Origin: Oscillospiraceae bacterium
Lineage (GTDB): Bacteria; Bacillota; Clostridia; Oscillospirales; Oscillospiraceae
Reading direction: 5' to 3'
DNA length: 64,000 nt
NCBI GenBank assembly: GCA_017397835.1
Contig: JAFQHV010000011.1
Location: 62,001-126,000 of the forward strand
A program made the translations under genes and the position numbers. The notes below the pieces were generated by a model, which saw only the letters and a program-made list of their open reading frames with translations, did not search any database and was not told the DNA's origin. This document shows positions 24,265 to 33,420 of the stretch, in pieces; position 1 is the stretch's first letter; every line of letters starts with the position of its first letter.

Positions 24265-25143
24265 ATGGACACGGAAAGTATCAAAACCTTTTTGGAGGTG
24301 GCCGGGCACGAGAGTTTCACCCGTGCCGCCGAAGAACTCAACTACGCCCAATCCACCATATCCCTGCGCATCCAGCGGTTGGAAGAGGATCTTGGTTTTC
24401 CTCTGTTTGAGCGCATCGGCCGCAAAAATCACCTGACCGATGCCGGGCGGGCGTTTCTGCCCCGGGCGGCGGAGATGCTGCGCATCATGGGCGAGGTTTC
24501 CGCGCTGGGGCGCAGCGACGGCGACCTTCAGGGCACCCTCCGGGTGGGAGTGTCGGAGTCGCTGCTTTTTTCCATGGTGCTCCCCATCCTGCCCAGTTTG
24601 CACAGCCGTTTCCCAAAGGTGGACGTCCAGCTGAAAATCGGCCAGACGACAGAGCTTATCCCCCTGTTGAAGCAAAATCACCTGGATCTGCTCTTCGTTT
24701 CCCACACACCGGTCAGCGACCCCACACTGGTCTGCCGCCACCGACGACAGGAGGCGGTGGGCTTCTTTACCGGCCCCAATCATCCTCTGGTCGGGCGAAA
24801 CCGCATCCCCCTGAAGCAGTTGTTTGACTATCCGTTCATCACCACGGAACCCACCGGTCTGTGCTGCGGTCTGCTCCATCAACTGGCCGCGGACTGCGGC
24901 GGGTCGGTCAACCATTTCATCAGCATCGACAATTTCAACGCCATCCGCGCCCTGTTGCCCCAAAGCCAGAGCATTTCCTATCTCCCCTGCCACACCCTGG
25001 CCGACGATACGGCCCGCGGAACGCTGGCGCAGCTGGACGTGGACCACGAAACCCGGTTCGCCTGCTGTCAGCTGCTCCACCACAAGGGCAAATGGCTGTC
25101 CCCGTTTATGGAGCATTTCATCCGTCTGATTTCCGCCCGGTAA
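24265..25143 (+). CDS. LysR-family transcriptional regulator
   Basis: A 292-residue LysR regulator. The N-terminal winged helix (residues 1-60) is classical: FLEVAGHESFTRAAEELNYAQSTISLRIQRLEEDLGFPLFER. A periplasmic-binding-like effector domain starts near residue 90 (LRVGVSESLLFSMVLPIL). The ATG at 24265 starts MDTESIKTF as usual for the family. Divergence from dat (121-bp gap with an A/T-rich palindrome TTATA-TGG-TATAA near 24186) suggests that dat is its target, unproven. Confidence 0.9.
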   Translation: MDTESIKTFLEVAGHESFTRAAEELNYAQSTISLRIQRLEEDLGFPLFERIGRKNHLTDAGRAFLPRAAEMLRIMGEVSALGRSDGDLQGTLRVGVSESLLFSMVLPILPSLHSRFPKVDVQLKIGQTTELIPLLKQNHLDLLFVSHTPVSDPTLVCRHRRQEAVGFFTGPNHPLVGRNRIPLKQLFDYPFITTEPTGLCCGLLHQLAADCGGSVNHFISIDNFNAIRALLPQSQSISYLPCHTLADDTARGTLAQLDVDHETRFACCQLLHHKGKWLSPFMEHFIRLISAR

Positions 25144-25239
25144 CAAAGTGTACGCAAACGCGCACAATTCTTTCCCCATAAGTGCATAAAATCTGTCCTG
25201 TTATCTGTTATACTGTAAAAAAACAGAGGATGTGATCGT

Positions 25240-25608
25240 ATGGGCAAGAAAGAATGGAGCATTGTGGACGGATACCGTCCCCCGGTACACAAGGGTGACT
25301 CCAAGGACTACCGCGGCCACGAATGCGTGGTCATTCTGAACCGAAATGAGCAGGACGCCCACTGCCTCATCGACATCTACTTTGAGGACCGCCCCCCAGT
25401 AAAAGGCATCCCCTTCACCGCCCCCGCCGAGCGGGTCAGTGCCTTTTACACCGATGACGAGCGTCTGTTCGGCGGCATCGGCCTGGACATCATGGTACAG
25501 TACTCCATGTACATTCGCAGCGACGTGGACGTGGTGGTGCAGTACGGCCGCATGGACGTCAATCAGGACAATCTGGCCTACATGGTCACCATGGGTTACG
25601 GAGAATAA
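25240..25608 (+). CDS. Sensory rhodopsin transducer-like (ASRT-family) protein
   Basis: A 122-residue all-beta protein matching the Anabaena sensory rhodopsin transducer family: WSIVDGYRPP near the N-terminus, HECVVILNRNEQDAHCLIDIYFEDRPPV in the middle and VVVQYGRMDVNQDNLAYM at the end. ASRT is a soluble tetramer partnering a photoreceptor in cyanobacteria, but no rhodopsin gene is visible and the host is not phototrophic. Firmicute members are thought to act independently of light, perhaps binding a small ligand. It is monocistronic, with a terminator directly after. Confidence 0.8.
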   Translation: MGKKEWSIVDGYRPPVHKGDSKDYRGHECVVILNRNEQDAHCLIDIYFEDRPPVKGIPFTAPAERVSAFYTDDERLFGGIGLDIMVQYSMYIRSDVDVVVQYGRMDVNQDNLAYMVTMGYGE

Positions 25609-25649
25609 GAAAAACCCGCGGGAAAGCGATGCTTTCCCGCGGGTTTTGT
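25609..25649. terminator. Bidirectional terminator
   Basis: 17-bp perfect stem (25611-25627 / 25631-25647) with GAT loop between convergent genes. Confidence 0.9.
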
Positions 25650-25650
25650 T

Positions 25651-26490
25651 TCAATCAAAGGCAAGTCCGAAGTAGGCCGGGCCGTCGGGCCATTGGGTCG
25701 GTTGTTCCATCAGCCATCGGACCATGGCAAAGGGTTTCCCCTCCTGTCCCGCCTTGCAGGGGGTGCGCACCAGCCAGCGCCTGGCGGAAATCCTCTGCGC
25801 CAGCGCAGACAGGATGGCGGGATGTTCCCCCTCCGGGGCCAGCAGTTCCTTGACCACCGCCGTGTCCCCCGCCCGCTCCACACAGGCGCAGCCGCTTCCT
25901 GCTCGGAACAATCCGCCCCCGGACAGGCGGCACACCGCCTGCTGATAGGCAAGTCCCTGCCCTCCGCAGGCTGCGTGGGCGGTGCGGGCCAGCGCCCTCT
26001 CCCGCAGGCTGCCATACTCCTGCCATTCCACCGCCGCAAGAGGTGCGGGCGCAATGGTCATGTCGGGAACCAGTTCCTGTTCCACAAGGACAAACTGCTC
26101 TGCAAAGCCGTTGGCGGCAAAGAAGCGGTGCAGGCTCCCGCTGGCCGGCACGGTGGTCAGGCAGGCAAATCCTCTGCTCTGCAGCCATTCCCCCGCCCAT
26201 TTGAGCAGCATCCCTGCATAACCTTTCCCCCGGCAATCCGGATGGGTAGCCACGGCATAGAGATAAGCGCCCGGCCACTGTCCGCCGTCTTCGGACACAA
26301 GGGGCATATCAAACCAGGCGGTCATGGCCTGCACGCCGCCCTCGTCCTCCAGCACCAACACCCGCTCCGGGTCGGGGCAGGCGGCAAAAAAGCAGTCGAT
26401 ATACTCATCGCTGTCCCCAAAGGCGATCCGCCACAACTCGTACAGCCGAAATCTGTCCCCGATGACCGCAGGTCGTAATACAATGTTCAC
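25651..26490 (-). CDS. GNAT-family N-acetyltransferase
   Basis: A 279-residue protein whose first 140 residues form a GNAT domain: LYELWRIAFGDSDEYIDCFF, the acetyl-CoA loop in VATHPDCRGKGYAGMLL, and RFFAANGFAEQF. The second half resembles the C-terminal part of Eis/SCP2-like GNATs only loosely. The substrate is unknown. It starts at GTG 26490 with GGAAGGGG about 9 nt upstream. Flanked by terminators on both sides, it is a single-gene unit. Confidence 0.8.
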   Translation of the reverse strand: MNIVLRPAVIGDRFRLYELWRIAFGDSDEYIDCFFAACPDPERVLVLEDEGGVQAMTAWFDMPLVSEDGGQWPGAYLYAVATHPDCRGKGYAGMLLKWAGEWLQSRGFACLTTVPASGSLHRFFAANGFAEQFVLVEQELVPDMTIAPAPLAAVEWQEYGSLRERALARTAHAACGGQGLAYQQAVCRLSGGGLFRAGSGCACVERAGDTAVVKELLAPEGEHPAILSALAQRISARRWLVRTPCKAGQEGKPFAMVRWLMEQPTQWPDGPAYFGLAFD

Positions 26491-26509
26491 AGCTACACCC
26501 CTTCCCGGT

Positions 26510-26545
26510 TAAAAATATCCCCACCCGTGGGTGGGGATATTCCGT
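26510..26545. terminator. Bidirectional terminator between GNAT and helicase genes
   Basis: 13-bp stem AATATCCCCACCC / GGGTGGGGATATT (26514-26526 / 26529-26541) with T-rich flank. Confidence 0.8.
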
Positions 26546-27727
26546 TTATTTCTTTTCCTCCACCGGCACAAGCTGTCCGTCCGGGCCAAAGCAGACCCGC
26601 TGGATGTCGTTTCCGGTGTTCTTTTTGATGTCGTCCAGCCGGATACCCTCGGTAATGGTGGATACCAGAGAATATGCCACGCCGTGACGCTTGGCGCGGC
26701 CGGTTCGGCCCACCCGGTGAATGTAGTATTCGTTCTCATCGGGGATGTCGTAGTTAAAGACCACGTCCACATCGTCGATGTCAAGGCCACGGGCGGCCAC
26801 ATCGGTGGCCACCAGCACCCGCATCTGCCGCTCGCGGAATTTTTGCAGGGTCTTTTCCCGCACCCGCTGCTGAATGTCGCCGTGGATGGCTTCGCAGCTG
26901 ATGCCCCGCATACGCAGAAGGCCCGCCAGCCGGTCGGTCATATTCTTGGTGTTGCAGAATGCAATGCCCAACTCGAAGTCGCCCATCTCCAGCAGACGTG
27001 CCACCACGTCGGCCTTTTCGTTCCGCTCCACGTCCAGGCGGTACTGGGCGATGTCGGGCTTATTCTGTTCGTCGGCCCGGACGGTGATCTCCACCGGGTC
27101 GCGCTGATAGACCCAGGAGATGTCCATGACCTCCCGGGAGATGGTGGCGGAGAACATACCCATGTTCCGGCGGTTCTTGATCTGGTCCAGGATCCGGGTC
27201 ACGTCCCGGACGAAACCCATGTCCAGCATACGGTCCGCCTCGTCCAGCACCACAGTCTGCACCTTATCAAGACGCACGGTGCGCCGCTTCATGTGGTCCA
27301 TGAGCCGGCCGGGGGTAGCCACCACGATCTGAGGCCGCTTTTTCAGCTGGGTGATCTGCTTGTCAATGGGCTGACCACCGTACAGGCATACGGTTCGCAC
27401 GCCCTCCTTGAAGGCGCACAGATCCCGCAGCTCCTCCTGGATCTGGATGGCCAGCTCCCGGGTGGGGGCCAGCACAAGACCCTGCACCTCGTCCTGCTCC
27501 GGGTCGATATGCTCTACCATAGGGATGCCGAAGGCAAAGGTTTTGCCGGTACCCGTGGGTGCCTTGGCAATGACGTCCTTCCACTCCAAAAAGCAGGGGA
27601 TGGCGCCGGCCTGTACGGGCGTGGCCTGCACGTAGCCCTTTTTGTCGATGGCGCGCATGATCTCGGCCGACAGGCCAAGCTGGTCATAGCGCACGACGTC
27701 GTTTACGATCTCGCCGTTGATTTCCAT
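26546..27727 (-). CDS. DEAD-box RNA helicase (short form)
   Basis: A 393-residue ATP-dependent RNA helicase. All core motifs are present: Q motif (GYVQATPVQAGAIP), motif I (APTGTGKT), PTRELA, TPGR, DEAD, SAT, the ARGLDI region and HRVGRTGRA. It ends shortly after the core, so it is a minimal helicase of the CshA/RhlE sort without an RNA-binding tail, unlike the second one at 53593. AGGAGAGG precedes the ATG at 27727. Likely role: ribosome assembly or mRNA decay. Confidence 0.92.
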   Translation of the reverse strand: MEINGEIVNDVVRYDQLGLSAEIMRAIDKKGYVQATPVQAGAIPCFLEWKDVIAKAPTGTGKTFAFGIPMVEHIDPEQDEVQGLVLAPTRELAIQIQEELRDLCAFKEGVRTVCLYGGQPIDKQITQLKKRPQIVVATPGRLMDHMKRRTVRLDKVQTVVLDEADRMLDMGFVRDVTRILDQIKNRRNMGMFSATISREVMDISWVYQRDPVEITVRADEQNKPDIAQYRLDVERNEKADVVARLLEMGDFELGIAFCNTKNMTDRLAGLLRMRGISCEAIHGDIQQRVREKTLQKFRERQMRVLVATDVAARGLDIDDVDVVFNYDIPDENEYYIHRVGRTGRAKRHGVAYSLVSTITEGIRLDDIKKNTGNDIQRVCFGPDGQLVPVEEKK

Positions 27728-27933
27728 AATAACGTTCCTCTCCTGTGTGTCGATCCAAGGCCCTCCACTCGCAGACACACGGTCCGAAACGCCTTCTCCC
27801 GGCGCGGCCTCAAATCACAGGGCGGCTCGCCGCCCATCCGCTGTATTGTACCACAGTTCGACCCGTTTTGCAATCGTAGTCATTCAATACAGTTTTTTGA
27901 CGCAAAATTTTCCGCTTTGCTGCAATTTTATGC

Positions 27934-27962
27934 TGTCATTCCGTAGGTTTTTGTGTTATACT
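27934..27962 (+). promoter_or_regulatory. Promoter of the ABC-F gene
   Basis: Extended -10 TGT-TATACT (27957-27962) with a weak -35 TGTCAT 17 bp upstream. Confidence 0.55.
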
Positions 27963-28003
27963 GGTGCAACTGTGAGTTTATACATAATAAAGGAGTACAC
28001 ACT

Positions 28004-29602
28004 ATGATCACGGTTACCGACCTGAGTCTGAATTACAGCGGCACCCCCCTGTTCTCCCACGTGGATCTGCAGTTCGCCCCCGGCAACTGCTACGGCATCA
28101 TCGGTGCCAACGGCGCGGGCAAGTCCACCTTTCTGAAGATCCTGTCCGGTGAGCTGGAGTCCACCACCGGCGAGGTGCACATTCTGCCTAACACCCGTAT
28201 GTCCGTGCTGAAGCAGGACCAGAACGCCTACGATGCCTACAACGTCATGGACACCGTCATCATGGGCAACCCCCGCCTGTACGAGATCGGCCAGCAGAAG
28301 GACGCTCTGTACGCCAAGGAGGAGATGACCGACGAGGACGGCATGCTGGCCTGCCAGTTGGAGGAAGAGTATGCCGAGCTGGGCGGCTGGGAGGCCGAAT
28401 CCGATGCCAGCCGCATCCTGCAGGGTCTGGGTCTGGGCACCGAGCTGCACTACAACGACATGGCCACCCTGGACGCCCGACTGAAGGTGAAGGTGCTGCT
28501 GGCTCAGGCGCTGTTCGGCAACCCCGATCTGCTGATGATGGACGAGCCCACCAACAACCTGGACATCGACGCCGTCAACTGGCTGGAGGATTTCCTGCTG
28601 GACTTTGCCGGCACCGTCATCGTGGTGTCCCATGACCGCCACTTCCTGAACACCGTGTGCACCCACATCGTGGACATCGACTACAACAAGATCAAGATGT
28701 ACGTAGGCAACTACGACTTCTGGTACGAGTCCTCCCAGCTGGTGCAGCAGCTTGTCAAGAACCAGAACAAGCGTAACGAGGAGAAGATCAAGGAGCTGCA
28801 GGACTTCATCTCCCGCTTCTCCGCCAACAAGTCCAAGTCCAAGCAGGCCACCGCCCGCCGCAAGCTGCTGGACAAGCTGACGGTGGAGGAGATGCCCGCC
28901 TCCTCCCGCCGCTACCCCTGGGTGGGCTTCACCCCCGACCGCGAGGTGGGCAAGGACATCCTCTTCGTCACCGACGTGTCCAAGACCATCGACGGCGTGA
29001 AGGTGCTGGACAAGGTCAGCTTCATCGTGGAGCACGGCGACAAGATCGCCTTCGTGGGCGACAACGAGAACGCCCACACCGCCCTGTTCAAGATCCTCTC
29101 CGGCGAGATGGAGCCCGACGAGGGCACCGTCAAGTGGGGGCAGACCGCCACCTTCTCCTACTTCCCCAAGGATAACACCGCATTCTTCGAAGGCTGCGAC
29201 GACAATCTGGTCCAGTGGCTGCGCCAGTTCTCCCCCGACCCGCAGGAGCAGTTCCTGCGCGGCTTCCTGGGCCGTATGCTCTTTTCCGGTGATGAAGTTT
29301 ATAAACCCGTCAAGGTGCTCTCCGGCGGCGAAAAAGTCCGCTGCATGCTGTCCCGGATGATGATGTCCGGTGCCAACGTGCTCATGCTGGATCAGCCCAC
29401 CAACCATTTGGATCTGGAGTCCATCGCCGCCCTGAACAAGGGGTTGGAGGCCGTCAAGTGCAACATCCTCGTGGCCTCCCACGACCACCAGCTGGTGCAA
29501 ACCGTGTGTACCCGCGTGTTTGACTTCACTGCCGACGGCAAGCTCATCGACCGCAAGATGACCTACGACGAGTATCTGGAAAGCCAAAAGCCTCAGGCAT
29601 AA
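28004..29602 (+). CDS. ABC-F family ATPase (YbiT-like) with degenerate second site
   Basis: A 532-residue soluble protein with two nucleotide-binding domains and a linker, the ABC-F layout of ribosome-associated translation factors. Domain 1 has Walker A GANGAGKST, Walker B LMMDEPTNNLD and VSHDRHF, but its signature reads LDARLKVKVLL instead of LSGG. Domain 2 has LSGGEKVRCML and SHDHQ, yet its Walker A is GDNENAHTA (His in place of Lys) and Walker B ends LDQP (Gln for Glu). The second site may bind ATP poorly and not hydrolyse it. A strong hairpin follows. Confidence 0.9.
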   Translation: MITVTDLSLNYSGTPLFSHVDLQFAPGNCYGIIGANGAGKSTFLKILSGELESTTGEVHILPNTRMSVLKQDQNAYDAYNVMDTVIMGNPRLYEIGQQKDALYAKEEMTDEDGMLACQLEEEYAELGGWEAESDASRILQGLGLGTELHYNDMATLDARLKVKVLLAQALFGNPDLLMMDEPTNNLDIDAVNWLEDFLLDFAGTVIVVSHDRHFLNTVCTHIVDIDYNKIKMYVGNYDFWYESSQLVQQLVKNQNKRNEEKIKELQDFISRFSANKSKSKQATARRKLLDKLTVEEMPASSRRYPWVGFTPDREVGKDILFVTDVSKTIDGVKVLDKVSFIVEHGDKIAFVGDNENAHTALFKILSGEMEPDEGTVKWGQTATFSYFPKDNTAFFEGCDDNLVQWLRQFSPDPQEQFLRGFLGRMLFSGDEVYKPVKVLSGGEKVRCMLSRMMMSGANVLMLDQPTNHLDLESIAALNKGLEAVKCNILVASHDHQLVQTVCTRVFDFTADGKLIDRKMTYDEYLESQKPQA

Positions 29603-29607
29603 TATGT

Positions 29608-29648
29608 CAAAAAAACGACCTGTGTATAAAACACAGGTCGTTTTTGGT
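29608..29648. terminator. Bidirectional terminator
   Basis: Stem AAAACGACCTGTGT / ACACAGGTCGTTTT around ATAAA between convergent genes. Confidence 0.9.
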
Positions 29649-29655
29649 TTTGCAG

Positions 29656-30519
29656 TTACGCTTCTCTTTTCATCTGAACAAAGATGCCCAGCACAATCAG
29701 GCACAGCCCCCCGATGGCCCAGGGGCTTGGCACCTCGCCAAGGACCAAAAAGGTCCACACCAGGGACAAAAAGGGCGTAATGTAGGCGAGATTTGATATC
29801 TTTGCTGTGTTGCCCAAGTCCAGCGCCATGGCCCAGGTAGTAGTGGCCACCGCCATGACACAAACGCCGTTCCAGCCAAGGCCCGCAAGCTGTTTCCGCC
29901 CCATCTGCATTGGTTCGCCCATGACCAAACTGACAACGGCGCACAGCACAAAGGTGCTGGCGCAGGCCACCATAACCGCAACCTGCTTATCATAGCTCCA
30001 GCGCTGATTCAGCGCCGTGTAGGCGCCGTAGGACACCGCCGCCCCCAGACACAGCAACACGCCCCATAAGGTCTGCGCCTCAAACTGCAACAGGCCGCCG
30101 CCGGCCACCGTGGCCACACCCAAAAAGGAAATGACAAAGGCCAGTATCTTGCGGCCCGTCAGCTTCTCTTTCAGCATAATGCAGGCAAATACCACACTCA
30201 TAATGGGCCACAGGTAATTGATGATAAAGGCCTGAGATGCCGGCAGGATTGCCGCGCCCCCATAGTAGAACAGGTTGTAAAACAAGGTGCCGGGCAGGCC
30301 CAGCAGCACCATGATGAGATAATCCTTCGCGCCATAGGACCGCATAACTGTCAGCTTGCCGGTGGCAAGGTTGTAGACAACCAGCACCACCGCGGCAAAG
30401 GCCGCGCTGACGCACAGCACATGATAGCTGCTCATGGTGGCCATCAGTAGCTTGGACACCGTCGCCAATGTAGACCAAAGCAGGATAGATGTGCCTGCCA
30501 ACACATAATGCTTTTTCAT
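29656..30519 (-). CDS. EamA/DMT-family transporter
   Basis: A 287-residue membrane protein with about ten helices in two EamA repeats, typical of drug/metabolite exporters of the DMT superfamily. Repeat 1 ends near residue 140 (GRKILAFVISFLGVATVAGG); repeat 2 contains ITPFLSLVWTFLVLGEVPSPWAIGG, the conserved proline-rich helix. The substrate is unknown. The start at 30519 is set by AAAGGAGG. Adjacent terminators make it monocistronic. Confidence 0.87.
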   Translation of the reverse strand: MKKHYVLAGTSILLWSTLATVSKLLMATMSSYHVLCVSAAFAAVVLVVYNLATGKLTVMRSYGAKDYLIMVLLGLPGTLFYNLFYYGGAAILPASQAFIINYLWPIMSVVFACIMLKEKLTGRKILAFVISFLGVATVAGGGLLQFEAQTLWGVLLCLGAAVSYGAYTALNQRWSYDKQVAVMVACASTFVLCAVVSLVMGEPMQMGRKQLAGLGWNGVCVMAVATTTWAMALDLGNTAKISNLAYITPFLSLVWTFLVLGEVPSPWAIGGLCLIVLGIFVQMKREA

Positions 30520-30584
30520 CTCGTCCCTCCTTTTCTCCAAACGATACAACGCAAAGTGTACCACGCCCGCCTCAAAATTGCAAC

Positions 30585-30628
30585 GCAAAAAGCAGCACAG
30601 CAATTCAATTTGCTGTGCTGCTTTTTAT
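30585..30628. terminator. Terminator after the class I amidotransferase-like gene
   Basis: 16-bp stem (30587-30602 / 30611-30626) flanked by A5 and T5. Confidence 0.9.
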
Positions 30629-30633
30629 CCATA

Positions 30634-31326
30634 TCAAGCTTTCTTGCACCGGGCAATGAAATGGTCAAAGAATTTCTGCTCAATTGGGTCCCCCACGTGG
30701 AAGTTCTGCTCCGGGTGCCACTGGACGGCAAAGATCTTCTTCTCCCGGTTGTCCACGGCCTCGATGACGCCGTCATCGGCGGTAGCCACCACACGCAGAC
30801 CCTCACCCAGCTTGTCGATGCCCCAGCCGTGGTGGGAGTTGACCTCCGCCCGCTCCGCTCCGAACACGTCGTACACGAAGGAGTCCTTCTCAATATTGAT
30901 GTGGTGCATACGCTTTTCGTCCATGCCGGGCAGACCGTGGGACCAGTTCACATTGACCCGCTTGATGGTGCCGCCGAAGTAGATGTTCAGCACCTGAATA
31001 CCCTGACAGATACCGAAAATCGGCTTGCCCGCGTTGACAAACAGGTCGATGATCAACTTATCGTGGCCGTACTCGTCGAAGCGGATCACTTCGTCGGTAG
31101 GCGCGCCGCCGTAGTACTCCGGCAGCACGGTGTTGCCGCTGCCGGGGACGATGAGACCGTCGCAGATTTCGCACACCCGCGCGGCATCGGCGGGATTCAG
31201 AATGGCACACAGGGTAATATCGTTCCGTTCCGCCATCTTCCAAAAATCAAAGGGAATGCGGGCCATTTCGGCCCAATGGCCGTCGGCAGGATCATTGTTG
31301 TAACGAAGTACGATACCTAAAATCAT
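30634..31326 (-). CDS. Gamma-glutamyl-gamma-aminobutyrate hydrolase-like class I amidotransferase
   Basis: A 230-residue peptidase C26 (PuuD-like) protein. The nucleophile elbow is GICQGIQVLN, and the catalytic His-Glu pair is in QWHPEQNF. Such enzymes hydrolyse gamma-glutamyl amides. Related polyamine-pathway genes are not adjacent, so the substrate stays open. The N-terminus (ILGIVLRYNNDP) and the IVPGSGN loop fit the family. Confidence 0.85.
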   Translation of the reverse strand: MILGIVLRYNNDPADGHWAEMARIPFDFWKMAERNDITLCAILNPADAARVCEICDGLIVPGSGNTVLPEYYGGAPTDEVIRFDEYGHDKLIIDLFVNAGKPIFGICQGIQVLNIYFGGTIKRVNVNWSHGLPGMDEKRMHHINIEKDSFVYDVFGAERAEVNSHHGWGIDKLGEGLRVVATADDGVIEAVDNREKKIFAVQWHPEQNFHVGDPIEQKFFDHFIARCKKA

Positions 31327-31424
31327 AGAAAACGCTCCTTTGCCGTGATTTACACCATTCTACTATGAGACCGCTACCGTTTCAATGCGCAGGAACGCCA
31401 TCTTTCATGTCCCGATTTTGAAGT

Positions 31425-32084
31425 TCAGTCCTCGTCCAGACAGTACTTTTTGAAAGCCGCCATCCACTTGTCGGCGATGTACTGGTGGAAGGGGGCGCAG
31501 GGGTGCACACCGTCGGCCAGCCAGTAGGTCTCGGGTGCCTGCTCGCACAGCTCCAGCAGATCGGCCTGCAGGGGGATCAGGGGCAGGTTGTGCTTGGCGG
31601 CGATCTCACGCACCGCCTGAGCGCGGATGGCGGTCTCCTCCTCAAACCACGCGATGCGCTCGGCCGTGGCGGGACCCTCCAGCACGAAGGGCTCCATGAG
31701 CATGATCTTCATCTCGGGCAGTTCTTCCTTCAGCTCCTCGATGAGCAGGTCGTACACCTTCAGGAACTTGGAGCCGTCCACACCGTGGGGATGCTCGGGG
31801 TCAAACACCTCGTGCCACACGTCGTTGATGCCGATGAGGATGCTCATGTAGTCGGGCTTCAGGCTGATGATGTCCCGTCTGGTGCGGGCGTAGACGTCCA
31901 CAATGCGGTTGCCGCTGATGCCGCGGTTGATAAACTCGTACTCACCGGGATGCTCCAAACCCATGCGTCCGGCAATAAAGCTGGCGTAGCCGTTGCCCAA
32001 ATTCAGCAGGGGGTCCTTTTCCGAGGGGCCGCGACCACGGGTACAGTCGGTGATGGAATCACCCATAAACAGGATTCGTTTCAT
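31425..32084 (-). CDS. SGNH/GDSL hydrolase
   Basis: A 219-residue esterase-like protein. Block I is FMGDSITD with the nucleophilic serine near residue 10, block II has NRGISGN, block III is IGINDVW, and block V is DGVHP with the catalytic Asp/His. No signal peptide is present, so it acts in the cytoplasm, perhaps deacetylating sugars. It lies 22 nt after ahcY on the same strand and may be co-transcribed with it. Confidence 0.88.
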   Translation of the reverse strand: MKRILFMGDSITDCTRGRGPSEKDPLLNLGNGYASFIAGRMGLEHPGEYEFINRGISGNRIVDVYARTRRDIISLKPDYMSILIGINDVWHEVFDPEHPHGVDGSKFLKVYDLLIEELKEELPEMKIMLMEPFVLEGPATAERIAWFEEETAIRAQAVREIAAKHNLPLIPLQADLLELCEQAPETYWLADGVHPCAPFHQYIADKWMAAFKKYCLDED

Positions 32085-32106
32085 TATATAGTACCTTCTT
32101 TCTGAA

Positions 32107-33351
32107 TTATACCTGCCAACCGGACAGGTAGGCTTTCTGTTCCTCGGTCAGCTCGTCAATGGCAAGACCCAAAGCTGCCAGCTTGGTCTGACCGATCTGA
32201 TAGTCGATCTCCTCGGGGATGTCGTACAGCTTCAGCGCCAACTCCGCCTTGTGCTTGACCAGCCACTCGGCGGCCAGGGCCTGGACGGCAAAGGACATAT
32301 CCATGATCTCGGCGGGGTGGCCGTTGCCCGCGGCCAGGTTGACCAGCCGGCCGTCGGCGATGACGTTCAGGGTGCGGCCGTTGGGCAGGGTGTAGCCCAC
32401 GATGTTGGCGCGGCGTTCCTCCCGGCGCACGCAGTTGGCCTCCAGCCACGCCACGTCCACTTCACAGTCGAAGTGCCCGGCATTACAAAGCAGAGCATTG
32501 GTCTTCATCGCGGCAAAATGCTCGGGCGTGATGACGTCCTTACAGCCGGTGGCGGTGATGAACAAATCACCCTGCGCGGCGGCCTCGGCCATGGGCATGA
32601 CCCGGAAGCCGTTCATGGTAGCGTCCAGCGCCTTGAATGGGTCCACCTCGGTGACGATCACGTCGGCGCCCATTCCCTTGGCACGCAGGGCGATGCCGCT
32701 GCCGCACCAGCCGTAACCGGCCACCACCACGGTCTTGCCCGCCATGATGAGGTTGGTGGTGTGCATGATGCCGTCCATGACGGACTGGCCGGTGCCGTAC
32801 TTGTTGTCGTAGTAGTGCTTGGCCTTGGCGTCGTTCACCGCCATCATGGGACAGGGCAGCCGCCCCTCCCGCTCTCTCGCTTTCAGGCGGTGGATACCGG
32901 TGGTGGTCTCCTCACAGCCGCCGATGAGGCAGTCGGCGTATTCCTTACACCGACCGTCCAGCAGCTGGATCAGGTCGCCGCCGTCGTCAATGACGATGTG
33001 GGGGTGACACTTCAAGGTTTCCACCAACAGATCCTCATACTGCTCGGGGGTCACGCCGTGGATTCCGAAGGTCTCCACCCCCATCTCCGCCACGGCGGCG
33101 GCCACGTCGTCCTGGGTGGACAGGGGGTTGCAGCCGGTGAGGTAGACCTCCGCGCCGCCCTTTTTCAGCACCAGACCCAGATTGGCGGTCTTGGCCTCCA
33201 GGTGGACGGACACGGCGATGCGCAGGCTGGCGAAGGGCTGCTCTTTCTCGAAGCGGGCCTCGATACCGGACAGGGCGGGCATAAAGGCCCGCACCCATTC
33301 AATTTTCTGCCGCCCGGAGGGCGCCAGGGACATATCTTTCACGATGCTCAT
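32107..33351 (-). CDS. ahcY: Adenosylhomocysteinase
   Basis: A 414-residue S-adenosylhomocysteine hydrolase that splits SAH to adenosine and homocysteine using bound NAD. Visible are the substrate-binding HLEAKTANL and TGCNPLSTQDD, IDDGGDLI, NDAKAKHYYDNKYGTGQS, the Rossmann motif VVAGYGWCGSGIA and the C-terminal HKAELALKLYD dimer tail. No SAH riboswitch is apparent in the short upstream region. The ATG at 33351 (AAAGGAA upstream) is preferred to 33372. Confidence 0.95.
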   Translation of the reverse strand: MSIVKDMSLAPSGRQKIEWVRAFMPALSGIEARFEKEQPFASLRIAVSVHLEAKTANLGLVLKKGGAEVYLTGCNPLSTQDDVAAAVAEMGVETFGIHGVTPEQYEDLLVETLKCHPHIVIDDGGDLIQLLDGRCKEYADCLIGGCEETTTGIHRLKAREREGRLPCPMMAVNDAKAKHYYDNKYGTGQSVMDGIMHTTNLIMAGKTVVVAGYGWCGSGIALRAKGMGADVIVTEVDPFKALDATMNGFRVMPMAEAAAQGDLFITATGCKDVITPEHFAAMKTNALLCNAGHFDCEVDVAWLEANCVRREERRANIVGYTLPNGRTLNVIADGRLVNLAAGNGHPAEIMDMSFAVQALAAEWLVKHKAELALKLYDIPEEIDYQIGQTKLAALGLAIDELTEEQKAYLSGWQV

Positions 33352-33386
33352 ACGGAAACATTCCTTTCCCACAAGTTCGGGGTTAT

Positions 33387-33401
33387 TGTATCACAATTGC
33401 C
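33387..33401 (+). repeat. 15-bp direct repeat, left copy
   Basis: TGTATCACAATTGCC, identical to 34766-34780; the two copies bracket the unknown membrane-protein gene and its promoter. Confidence 0.75.
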
Positions 33402-33420
33402 ACGGCAAGAAAAGCATATA

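Noticed and set aside
33352-33386. SAH riboswitch before ahcY
   Set aside because: The short upstream sequence shows no aptamer-like stems, and the left 15-bp repeat begins immediately.
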